Shown here: positions 57,136 through 64,000 of the stretch, one piece after another | Layout of the letters: every line of letters begins with the position of its first letter | Position numbering within the stretch: position 1 is the stretch's first letter | Assembly: GCF_014203225.1 (NCBI RefSeq) | Contig: NZ_JACHIO010000001.1 | Location: 372,001 to 436,000, forward strand | From: Granulicella mallensis | GTDB lineage: Bacteria; Acidobacteriota; Terriglobia; Terriglobales; Acidobacteriaceae | Length of the DNA stretch: 64,000 nucleotides | Direction: 5' to 3' | Position numbers and translations under genes: made by a program | The notes under the pieces: model-generated | The model's database searches: none | Told to the model about the DNA's origin: nothing | Seen by the model: the letters and a program-made list of their open reading frames with translations, nothing else

Positions 57136-59529
57136 ATGGGAACAGCAGCAGGCCGACGCAAGGCGCTCGTCATCGGGCTAGGCGTCTGCCTGCTGTTGCT
57201 GTTTCTCGTGCTCGCTACCCTCAACGCGTTCAATCTCAACTTTCTGAACCCGGGCTCGCCCCTTCAGACGCTGATCTTCATCGCGCTCTCGACCCTCGCC
57301 TTCCTGCTCTTCATGGGCGTTCTGGTGTTGTTGGTTCGCAATGTGCTGAAGATCTATGCCGACCAGCGCAGCCGCGTGCTCGGCACTCGCCTGCGCACGC
57401 GCATGCTCTGGGGAGCGGTCCTCGTCTCCCTCGCGCCCCTGGTCTTCATGTTCGCCTTCAGCTATCTGTTGATGAACCGGGCCGTCGACCGCTGGTTCTC
57501 CCAGCCCGTCACCCAGATGCGCGACGACGCCAACCGCATGGCCGTCGAGCTCTTTCACTACGCCGCGCTGAACTCCCGCTCCGAGGCCGACTCCATCGCG
57601 GCCGCGCTCTCCGACTCGTCCATCGGAGCCCAGGAAAAGCCCACCCCCGCTGAACTCGCCAAGGTCGCTCGCGTCCTGCAAAATCACGAGTTGACCCTGC
57701 AGGGCGGCTTCGCCATCCTCTATCGCAACGGTCAGGTGGTCACCTCGTTTCAACTTCCGAACTTCAAGGCCGGCCATATCGAGCTCAAGTCGCTGCAGCC
57801 GGCTGAAACCGAGACCGACGAAAACCCCAACCAAAAGCCCGTCGTCTACGTAACCCCGCTCCAGGGAGCGGGACTGCAGACCATCCTGGCGACGGCACAG
57901 CGTAGCGACGATCCGATCTACAGCGTGAACGGCACCGACTACACGCTGGCGACCGCAGGGCTCAAGCTCGGCGGCATCGTGCTCGTGGCGCTGCCCATTC
58001 CTCCCGGCATCTCCACCACCACCGTGCGTCTGCACTCTGCCGCCGACGCCTACTGGGTCCTCTTCCGCGAGCGCCGCCAGGTGCGCAACCTCTACATGGG
58101 CTACCTGCTGCTCATGACCGGTCTGGCGCTCTTCGTGTGCTGCTGGCTGGCGCTCTACCTCAGCAAACAGGTCACACGACCGGTAGAGTCGCTCGCCGAC
58201 GCGATGGAGGCCATCGCCTCCGGAGACTATGCGCACCGCGTCAGCGCCTCAGCCACGGAAGAGCTCGGCGAGCTTGTCGACAGCTTCAATGCGATGGCCT
58301 CCGATCTTGAATCGGCACGGTCCGTCGCGGACCAATCCACGGCCCAGCTCTCCGAACTGAACGCCGCGCTGCAGGCCCGTCGAACGGAGCTCGAAACCAT
58401 CATCGAGACGATTCCCAACGGCGTCGTCACCCTCTCTGCCGACCGCCACATCGTCCTCGCCAATCGCGCCTTCTCCGAGATGCTCGACCCGGGCGGACAG
58501 AAGCACTTCATCGGTGCGGCGCTGGGTGAGGTCTTCCCCGCCGAGATCGTGGAGTCGCTCGACCGCCTGCTGCGCCGGGCGCACCGCATGGGCGACGCCT
58601 CTGCCGAGATCCAGATGACCTCAGCCTCGCGCATCCTCCACCTCTCCACCACCGTCGCGCTGCTCGAGAGCCGGTCCACCGCCGAACGCGAGCATCTTGG
58701 TTACGTATTGGTGCTGGAAGACGTGACCCAACTGCTGCACGCCCAGAAGCAGAGCGCCTGGAAAGAGGTCGCGCGGCGAGTCGCGCACGAGATCAAGAAC
58801 CCCCTCACTCCAATCTCGCTCAACGCAGAACTGATCCATCGACACATTGTGCGATTGGTTCCCGAGCTCACAGAGCACGGAGTCGAGTCGCGGTCTCCGG
58901 CCATCATCCAGCGCTCCTCCGAGGTCATCACCTCCTCTGTCGAGACGATGCGCTCGCTGGTCGATCAGTTCTCCGCCCTCGCTGAGTTCCCCAGCTCTCG
59001 TCCGCACCCCGCCGATCTGAACATGATCGTCGAAAACTCCCTCGCACTCTTCGCCGGCCGCCTCGGCAACATCCGCGTGACGCGGGAACTATCGCCACGC
59101 CTGCCCTTAGTGCTGGCCGACCCCGAGGCCCTCAAACGCGCTCTCTCCAACCTGATCGACAACGCGGCCGAGGCCATGCAGGAGAGCCTCCTGCGCGAAC
59201 TGCACATCACCACCCGTCTGCTCGACTCCGGCCTGGTCGAGCTCGTCATCGCGGACACCGGTCCGGGCCTCACCGACGAGATGCGCGAGCGCCTCTTCCT
59301 CCCCTACTTCTCGACCAAGCAGCGCGGCACCGGGCTGGGTCTTTCTATCGCCGCAAAGATCGTGCAGGAGCATCAGGGTACGATTCGTGCAGAGAAGAAT
59401 GTGCCGGCAGGAGCTCGCTTCATCATCGAACTCCGTCCCCCGGCCTTCCGGGATAATGATTCAGGCGAGACGCCCATGCAGGGCCCAGCCGAAGCTACAG
59501 AGCGAACCTACAAAGGAGCTGCCGTTTGA
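57136..59529 (+). CDS. NtrY-like membrane sensor histidine kinase
   Basis: A 797-residue kinase from the ATG at 57136. There are three N-terminal hydrophobic segments (about 13-35, 45-70, 95-115), an extracytoplasmic sensor region (about 120-310), and a span near 325-345. A HAMP domain (SLADAMEAIASGDYAHRV), a PAS region (about 415-500), HisKA with RRVAHEIKNPLTPIS and HATPase with LSNLIDNAAEAM, DTGPGL and GTGLGLSIA follow. This is the NtrY architecture. It overlaps the response regulator gene by 4 bases. Confidence 0.93.
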   Translation: MGTAAGRRKALVIGLGVCLLLLFLVLATLNAFNLNFLNPGSPLQTLIFIALSTLAFLLFMGVLVLLVRNVLKIYADQRSRVLGTRLRTRMLWGAVLVSLAPLVFMFAFSYLLMNRAVDRWFSQPVTQMRDDANRMAVELFHYAALNSRSEADSIAAALSDSSIGAQEKPTPAELAKVARVLQNHELTLQGGFAILYRNGQVVTSFQLPNFKAGHIELKSLQPAETETDENPNQKPVVYVTPLQGAGLQTILATAQRSDDPIYSVNGTDYTLATAGLKLGGIVLVALPIPPGISTTTVRLHSAADAYWVLFRERRQVRNLYMGYLLLMTGLALFVCCWLALYLSKQVTRPVESLADAMEAIASGDYAHRVSASATEELGELVDSFNAMASDLESARSVADQSTAQLSELNAALQARRTELETIIETIPNGVVTLSADRHIVLANRAFSEMLDPGGQKHFIGAALGEVFPAEIVESLDRLLRRAHRMGDASAEIQMTSASRILHLSTTVALLESRSTAEREHLGYVLVLEDVTQLLHAQKQSAWKEVARRVAHEIKNPLTPISLNAELIHRHIVRLVPELTEHGVESRSPAIIQRSSEVITSSVETMRSLVDQFSALAEFPSSRPHPADLNMIVENSLALFAGRLGNIRVTRELSPRLPLVLADPEALKRALSNLIDNAAEAMQESLLRELHITTRLLDSGLVELVIADTGPGLTDEMRERLFLPYFSTKQRGTGLGLSIAAKIVQEHQGTIRAEKNVPAGARFIIELRPPAFRDNDSGETPMQGPAEATERTYKGAAV

Positions 59530-60914
59530 ATCACGTCCTCATCGTCGACGACGAAGCCGATATCCGCGATTCGCTCGAAGCCATCCTCCGCGAGGAGGAC
59601 TACGCCATCACGACGGCAGGCACGGCCAGGGAGGCGCTCGAACTGGTGCGCGACGCCGACTACCAGGCCGTACTTCTCGACATCTGGCTGCCCGACAGCG
59701 ACGGCCTCGACGTGCTCGCCCAGATCCGCGGCGAGTCCGGCTCCGACCAGCGCGCCAGCGCGCCCGAGGTCATCATGATCTCCGGCCACGGCACCATCGA
59801 GGCCGCCGTGCGCGCCACCAAGCTCGGCGCCTACGACTTCCTCGAAAAGCCGCTCTCGCTGGACCGCACACTGCTGGTGCTGCGCAACGCGATCAAGGCG
59901 CATCAACTCCGCGAAGACAACCAGGAGTTTGCCCGGCAGCTTGCAGCCAAGGGCTCGGTCACCGGGCAATCCGTGCCGTTGAAGGCCCTGCGCCAGCAGA
60001 TCAAACTGATGGCCCCGACCAACGGACGCGTGCTCATCTTCGGAGAATCGGGCACAGGCAAGGAACTCATCGCCCGCGCCATGCACGCGGAGTCCCTGCG
60101 CCACGACCGCGTCTTCGTCGAGCTCAACTGCGCTGCCATTCCCGAGGACTTCATCGAGACGGAGCTCTTTGGCTATCGCCACGGAGCAGGCCCCGGCGGC
60201 CCGAACCAGCCCACCGAAAAACGCGGCACCTTTGAGCGCGCCGACGGCGGGACGTTATTCCTCGACGAAGTCGGCGACATGAGCCTGAAGACCCAGGCCA
60301 AGGTGCTGCGCGCCCTCGACGAGCAGCGCTTCTACCCCGTCGGTGCCTCGACGCCCGTCCACGTGGACGCCCGCGTCATCGCCGCCACCAACAAGGACCT
60401 CGAAGAGGAGATTGCCCGCGGCAACTTCCGCGAAGATCTCTTCTATCGCCTCAACGTTATTCCCTTCTTCGTTCCGCCCCTGCGTGATCGCAAGGAAGAT
60501 ATCCCCCTGCTGGCGCGCGAGTTCCTGCAGGAGTTCGGCCAACAGTACGGCAGACCACGCGTCGAAATCTCCGACAGCGCGCTGACCCAACTGAAGCAAT
60601 ATCACTGGCCCGGCAACGTACGCGAGCTGCGCAACGTCATCGAGCGCGTACTGATCCTGAATCCCAAGGCCCAGCGCATCGAAACCAAGCACCTCCCCAT
60701 GCTCGTGCAACGTACCGACGGAAGACCGGCCAGCAGCAATCGCGAGGAGTTCACAACCCTGTTGCAGGCTCGCGAGGCTTACGAGCGCGACTACATCCTG
60801 AAGGAGCTCGACCGCTCGCACGGCAACGTCACCCGAGCCGCCGAATCCCTGGGCCTCGAACGTTCCCACCTCTACCGCAAGATGAAGACCTTGGGCATCT
60901 CCATGGGAGAGTGA
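59526..60914 (+). CDS. NtrX-like response regulator with degenerate GAFTGA loop
   Basis: A 462-residue AAA+ regulator from a TTG start whose last two bases are shared with the sensor's TGA stop. The receiver has VLIVDDEADIRD and phospho-Asp in VLLDIWLPD. AAA+ motifs are FGESGTGKELIA (Walker A), GGTLFLDEVGD (Walker B), FREDLFYRLNVIP and WPGNVRELRN. The Fis-type helix-turn-helix lies at the C-terminus (VTRAAESLGLERSHLYRKM). The sigma-54 contact loop, normally GAFTGA, reads GAGPGG here with a few extra residues, so contact with sigma-54 may be altered or lost. Confidence 0.93.
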   Translation: MNHVLIVDDEADIRDSLEAILREEDYAITTAGTAREALELVRDADYQAVLLDIWLPDSDGLDVLAQIRGESGSDQRASAPEVIMISGHGTIEAAVRATKLGAYDFLEKPLSLDRTLLVLRNAIKAHQLREDNQEFARQLAAKGSVTGQSVPLKALRQQIKLMAPTNGRVLIFGESGTGKELIARAMHAESLRHDRVFVELNCAAIPEDFIETELFGYRHGAGPGGPNQPTEKRGTFERADGGTLFLDEVGDMSLKTQAKVLRALDEQRFYPVGASTPVHVDARVIAATNKDLEEEIARGNFREDLFYRLNVIPFFVPPLRDRKEDIPLLAREFLQEFGQQYGRPRVEISDSALTQLKQYHWPGNVRELRNVIERVLILNPKAQRIETKHLPMLVQRTDGRPASSNREEFTTLLQAREAYERDYILKELDRSHGNVTRAAESLGLERSHLYRKMKTLGISMGE

Positions 60915-60940
60915 ACCAGAACAAACGTCTTTGTCGTTGC

Positions 60941-61120
60941 CGTTGTTTGTTTTTCGTCGTCATCCTGAGCCGTAGGCGAAGGACCCCCGCATTCGGAACC
61001 ACCCAAGCCGCATCGGGACCACGCATTAAACATCGCCAAGAACAGCCTCCTGCATCCTCCACCAGCATCGTGCAAAATGCGGGGGTCCGCGTACCGCTCA
61101 GGATGACGCCGAAAAATAAA
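60941..61120. repeat. Family A palindromic element, copy A5
   Basis: Left arm TTTTTCGTCGTCATCCTGAG to GGACCCCCGCATT and right arm AATGCGGGGGTCC to GATGACGCCGAAAAATAAA. It lies after the NtrX-like gene and before the epimerase gene (both plus strand), so it should separate the two transcripts. Confidence 0.9.
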
Positions 61121-61159
61121 TTCACGCATCTACCTACAAAAGAGGCATAAGAGACCACC

Positions 61160-62146
61160 ATGCGCATCCTCATCCCCGGCGGCTCCGGACAAGTCGGCAC
61201 CCTCCTCGCCCGCCACCTGCACACCTCAGGCCACGACGTCACCGTCCTCTCCCGCCATCCCCAGCCCAGCCCCTGGCCGACGCTTCCGTGGGACGGCCTC
61301 ACACGCGGCCCCTGGGTCACGGAGATCGACCGCAGCGATGCCGTCATTCATCTCTCCGGACGCTCCGTCAACTGCCGCTACACCCCCGAGAACCGCAGAC
61401 AGATCTTCGACTCGCGCGTGAAGCCTACGCTGCTGCTCGGCGAAGTCATCGCCGCCTCGCCCACTCCGCCGAAGATCTGGATGAACGCCAGCACAAGCAC
61501 GTTCTATCGCAACGCGGTCGACGAGCCCCAGGACGAGTACACCGGCGAACTCGGCGATCTGCCCAGCCAGCGCGGCACACACGAACCCGTCGACCTGCCC
61601 GAGACATGGTCGTTCTCCGTCGACGTCGCGCACCAGTGGGAGCAAGCGCTGGCCGCCATCCCCACACCCCGCACCCGCAAGATCCGCCTGCGCTCGTCGA
61701 TGGTCATGAGCCCCGATGCCGGAGGCGTCTTCTCCGTCTTCTCGAAGCTCGCACGCCTGGGCCTGGGCGGAACCCAAGGTTCGGGCAGGCAGTTCGTCTC
61801 GTGGATGCACGACATCGACTACTGCCGCGCCACAGACCTGCTGATGGAACATCCCGAGATCACCGACGAGACTGAAGGCGTGGTCAACATGACCGCACCG
61901 GAACCCCTTCCGAATCGCGACTTCCTGCGCATCCTGCGCCAGGCCTGGGGACAGTCCCTCGGCCTTCCCGCAACAAAATGGATGCTCGAGATCGGCGCGA
62001 TGGCGATGCGTACGGAGACAGAGCTTATCCTCAAGAGCCGTCGAGTCGCTCCCACAGTCCTGCTCAAGCATGGCTTCGAGTTCAGCTTCCCCACCTGGCC
62101 GGAGGCCGCGGCCAACCTCACCGCTCGCCTCAAGAGGGCTGTCTAA
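61160..62146 (+). CDS. TIGR01777-type NAD-dependent epimerase (YfcH/SulA-like)
   Basis: A 328-residue Rossmann protein. It has ILIPGGSGQVGTLLARHL, AVIHLSGRSVNCRYT, the loop MNASTSTFYR, WSFSVDVAHQWEQAL and the C-terminal DUF1731 part (TKWMLEIGAMAMRTETELILKSR). The classic YxxxK of SDR epimerases is not evident, as is usual in this subfamily. The substrate is unknown. Confidence 0.88.
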   Translation: MRILIPGGSGQVGTLLARHLHTSGHDVTVLSRHPQPSPWPTLPWDGLTRGPWVTEIDRSDAVIHLSGRSVNCRYTPENRRQIFDSRVKPTLLLGEVIAASPTPPKIWMNASTSTFYRNAVDEPQDEYTGELGDLPSQRGTHEPVDLPETWSFSVDVAHQWEQALAAIPTPRTRKIRLRSSMVMSPDAGGVFSVFSKLARLGLGGTQGSGRQFVSWMHDIDYCRATDLLMEHPEITDETEGVVNMTAPEPLPNRDFLRILRQAWGQSLGLPATKWMLEIGAMAMRTETELILKSRRVAPTVLLKHGFEFSFPTWPEAAANLTARLKRAV

Positions 62147-62167
62147 TCACCTATCCCGAAGTGTTTT

Positions 62168-62366
62168 TGCCGTTGCTTTTGCTTTTCTGGTTGTAATTCC
62201 GAGCGCAGCGAGCGAACCTGCTGTCTCCCGCTCTTCGTTCGGATCACCCAGAAAATCGTGCTTAGATCCCAAGAGACATGGTTTGTGGTGGCACTCGCAA
62301 AAAACGGGAGACAGCAGGTTCACTCGCTACGCTCGGAATGACAACTAGAAAAGCAAAGGCAAAAGC
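62168..62366. repeat. Family B palindromic element, copy B3
   Basis: Left arm GCTTTTCTGGTTGTAATTCC to GAACCTGCTGTCTCCCG and right arm CGGGAGACAGCAGGTTC to GGAATGACAACTAGAAAAGC, between the convergent ends of the epimerase and GNAT genes. The arms match B2 closely. Confidence 0.92.
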
Positions 62367-62372
62367 GATGAC

Positions 62373-62915
62373 CTACCGCTCCCGCCGATACCGCACCGTC
62401 CCCGGCTCATCGCCTTCGCCCACATAGACCATGCCGCAACGCTCCATCACCTTGATCGACTCCACCTTGCCGCAATAAGCCTGCGCGGTCACAGCCCGTA
62501 TGCCGTCCTGCTGTAACAACCATTCCACCAGCGCCGACGCAGCCTCGCTGCCAAACCCCCTGCGCTGAAATGAAGGCAGCGTCGAATAGCCGATCTCGAC
62601 CACCCCATCGGCCTTCGGAAATCCACCCACACACCCGATCAGTCTCCGCCTGCCGTTCTCCATCGGCAGAAGCGTATAGCGTCGCCACCCCAAAGACGAG
62701 GGCGATGCCGCTGAGTGCGAAAAGATCGTCGCCAGCACGTAGGTCTCCCACTCGACCGGCGGCCACTCCGGAGTCACCTCCGCATGGATCAGCCCTTCCA
62801 GGCTGCTGTCTCGCGCAGCATCCGCCTCGAGCATGGCGGGGGTCATAGCAACCAGCCGCAGCCGCGCCGTCTTCAACTCCGGGACCCCTAGCAGGCTCCG
62901 CAGGAGACCGATCAT
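62373..62915 (-). CDS. GNAT-family N-acetyltransferase
   Basis: A 180-residue RimJ/RimL-like acetyltransferase. It opens with LKTARLRLVAMTP. The acetyl-CoA loop is QRRGFGSEAASALVEWL, preceded by EIGYSTLP, and KVMERCGMVYVGEG closes the fold. Substrate unknown. Its start overlaps the era stop by 4 bases, so it is coupled to era. Confidence 0.9.
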   Translation of the reverse strand: MIGLLRSLLGVPELKTARLRLVAMTPAMLEADAARDSSLEGLIHAEVTPEWPPVEWETYVLATIFSHSAASPSSLGWRRYTLLPMENGRRRLIGCVGGFPKADGVVEIGYSTLPSFQRRGFGSEAASALVEWLLQQDGIRAVTAQAYCGKVESIKVMERCGMVYVGEGDEPGTVRYRRER

Positions 62916-64000
62916 CCCTCGTCCTCTGTATCCGAAGGTCCAAACTCCGAGCCATCGAACTCCGAGGTCCCATTGCGGCTATCCGCCAGCTTGTTATTGC
63001 GATGCTGCTTCTCCGCGATCTGCTCCAACTGCCGCCGCCAGTCCAGATCTTCGATGAAGCCGCGCGAGGCGCGCCACTCCTCCTGCACCTTCACAAACAG
63101 CTCCAGAAAGACCCGAGTCCCCAGCATCGATTCGATATCTTTGCGTGCGGTAGAACCGATCTTCTTCAGCATCGAGCCCTGGTTGCCGATGATGATCGCC
63201 TTCTGGCCGTTGCGCTCCACGAAGATGGCCGCGGCAATCTTCGTCACCGGCAGCTTGCCGTCCTTGGTCTTCTTCAGCGATGCCGGCTCCTCGAAGCGCT
63301 CGATCACCACCGCTGCCGCATAGGGAACCTCTTCGCCCGTCAGCAGCAGGATCTTCTCGCGAATCAACTCGGCCACCAGGAAGCGCTCCGGCTGGTCCGT
63401 AAGCTGGTCCTTCGGGAAGTAGCGCTGCCCCTCCGGCAGCAGCCTCGCCGATTTATCCAGCAACAGCTCCAACCCATCGTTCTTCTTCGCCGAAATCGGG
63501 ATCACGTCCGCGAACTCATGCAGCGAGGTCCAGTGCGCGATCAAGGGCAGCAGCGCGCTCTTGGGCAAGGCATCGATCTTGTTCAGCACCAGGATCACCG
63601 GGCAGTCGAGCTTCTTCACCAGTTGCAGAGCAAAGTCGTCTTCGGCCTTGGACAGCGCGCGGCGATGCTGGCCCAGGGTACGGATTTTGCGGGCTTCGGC
63701 AAACTCTTCGCTCGTCAGCAGCTTTTTGGGTTCGGGCAGACGGTGCGTCACATCGACGATGAACCACACGACATCGCGCGACTCCAGCGCGTCGTGGACC
63801 TCCTGCATCATGCGCTTGTCGAGCTGCGTCTCGGGCTTGTGAACTCCGGGAGTATCGACCAGCACGATCTGCGACGCGGGGCGTCCGCCATCGGTCTTGG
63901 TCTTCTTGCGTACCGGCAGCTCCAGCACGCCCTGGATGCGCGTGCGTGTGGTCTGCGGCTTGTGGGTGACGATCGCGAGCTTTTGCCCGAGCAGAGCGTT
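62912..64000 (-). CDS. era: Ribosome-assembly GTPase Era, N-terminus cut by the window end
   Basis: A 363-codon partial gene; the first visible residues are NALLGQKLAIVTHKPQTTR, so the P-loop lies just outside. G3 is VDTPGVHKP and G4 NKID. The C-terminal KH domain (about the last 110 residues) has AAAIFVERNGQKAIIIGNQG and VFLELFVKVQEEWR. Era binds the 16S rRNA 3' end and supports 30S maturation. Between VDVTHR and the helix before PVILVLNKID there are about 28 more residues than in E. coli Era. The last 30 residues are acidic and look disordered. Confidence 0.94.
   Translation of the reverse strand, partial: NALLGQKLAIVTHKPQTTRTRIQGVLELPVRKKTKTDGGRPASQIVLVDTPGVHKPETQLDKRMMQEVHDALESRDVVWFIVDVTHRLPEPKKLLTSEEFAEARKIRTLGQHRRALSKAEDDFALQLVKKLDCPVILVLNKIDALPKSALLPLIAHWTSLHEFADVIPISAKKNDGLELLLDKSARLLPEGQRYFPKDQLTDQPERFLVAELIREKILLLTGEEVPYAAAVVIERFEEPASLKKTKDGKLPVTKIAAAIFVERNGQKAIIIGNQGSMLKKIGSTARKDIESMLGTRVFLELFVKVQEEWRASRGFIEDLDWRRQLEQIAEKQHRNNKLADSRNGTSEFDGSEFGPSDTEDEG

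Noticed and set aside
55941-57239. 432-codon antisense frame over ald
   Set aside because: Shadow of a well-supported gene, with the low-complexity composition typical of complement frames.
57178-58236. 352-codon antisense frame over the NtrY-like gene
   Set aside because: No domain or ribosome binding site; explained by codon bias of the real gene.
62070-62348. 92-codon frame running into palindrome B3 (VVIPSAAS-type peptide)
   Set aside because: Same reasoning as for A4; the frame starts inside the epimerase gene and continues through the repeat.

Overview
The window is 64 kb of a GC-rich bacterial chromosome. Gene content, gene style and the dispersed palindromic repeats suggest an Acidobacteriota genome of the Terriglobus/Granulicella/Edaphobacter kind. 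That assignment rests on remembered protein similarity and was not tested by any search.

Layout. At the far left lies the end of an integrated element: a tyrosine integrase, cut by the window edge, reads away from a tRNA-Gln(CTG) gene that is the likely attachment site. Core genes follow. They are ybbA-ybbP with divergent tesA; a pterin operon (two PTPS homologues, folE) ending in truB; a glycosyltransferase; a TlpA-like lipoprotein, a small ferredoxin-fold candidate, an SPFH protein and an unknown partner; tRNA-Arg(ACG); an FTR1-DUF2318 iron permease with two FtsX permeases and an ATPase; nadK and tlyA; a beta-propeller lipoprotein; and a DsbD-like reductase. From about 23 to 34 kb is an eight-gene purine operon (purF-L-M-C-D-N-E-K), tightly packed except for one 99-bp gap. 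Then come a DsbA-like protein, nadE, an exopolysaccharide initiating transferase, an MlaF-like ATPase, mobA, an M20 peptidase, a rhamnogalacturonan acetylesterase, secA, an SRPBCC/ArsR pair, rhodanese and a HEAT-repeat protein. A pectin/uronate catabolic group (kduI, KDG kinase, KDPG aldolase, kduD) sits at 49.5-53.8 kb. The right end has mreB, ald, an NtrY/NtrX-type two-component pair, a TIGR01777 epimerase, a GNAT acetyltransferase and era (cut by the edge).

Repeats. Three families of large inverted repeats lie between genes: A (five copies), B (three copies) and C (one full copy plus a single-hairpin relative). All nine full copies touch at least one gene 3' end, and all five non-overlapping convergent gene gaps in the window hold one. 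They probably end transcription or protect mRNA 3' ends. A second, smaller class consists of short direct-repeat arrays at four same-strand junctions of minus-strand genes.

The items most worth following up are the 3'-end palindromes, the SPFH cluster, the two eukaryote-style PTPS copies, the NtrX-like regulator with a degenerate GAFTGA loop, the micro-tandem arrays and the integrase leader palindrome. I did not find a complete new defence or mobile system in this window.
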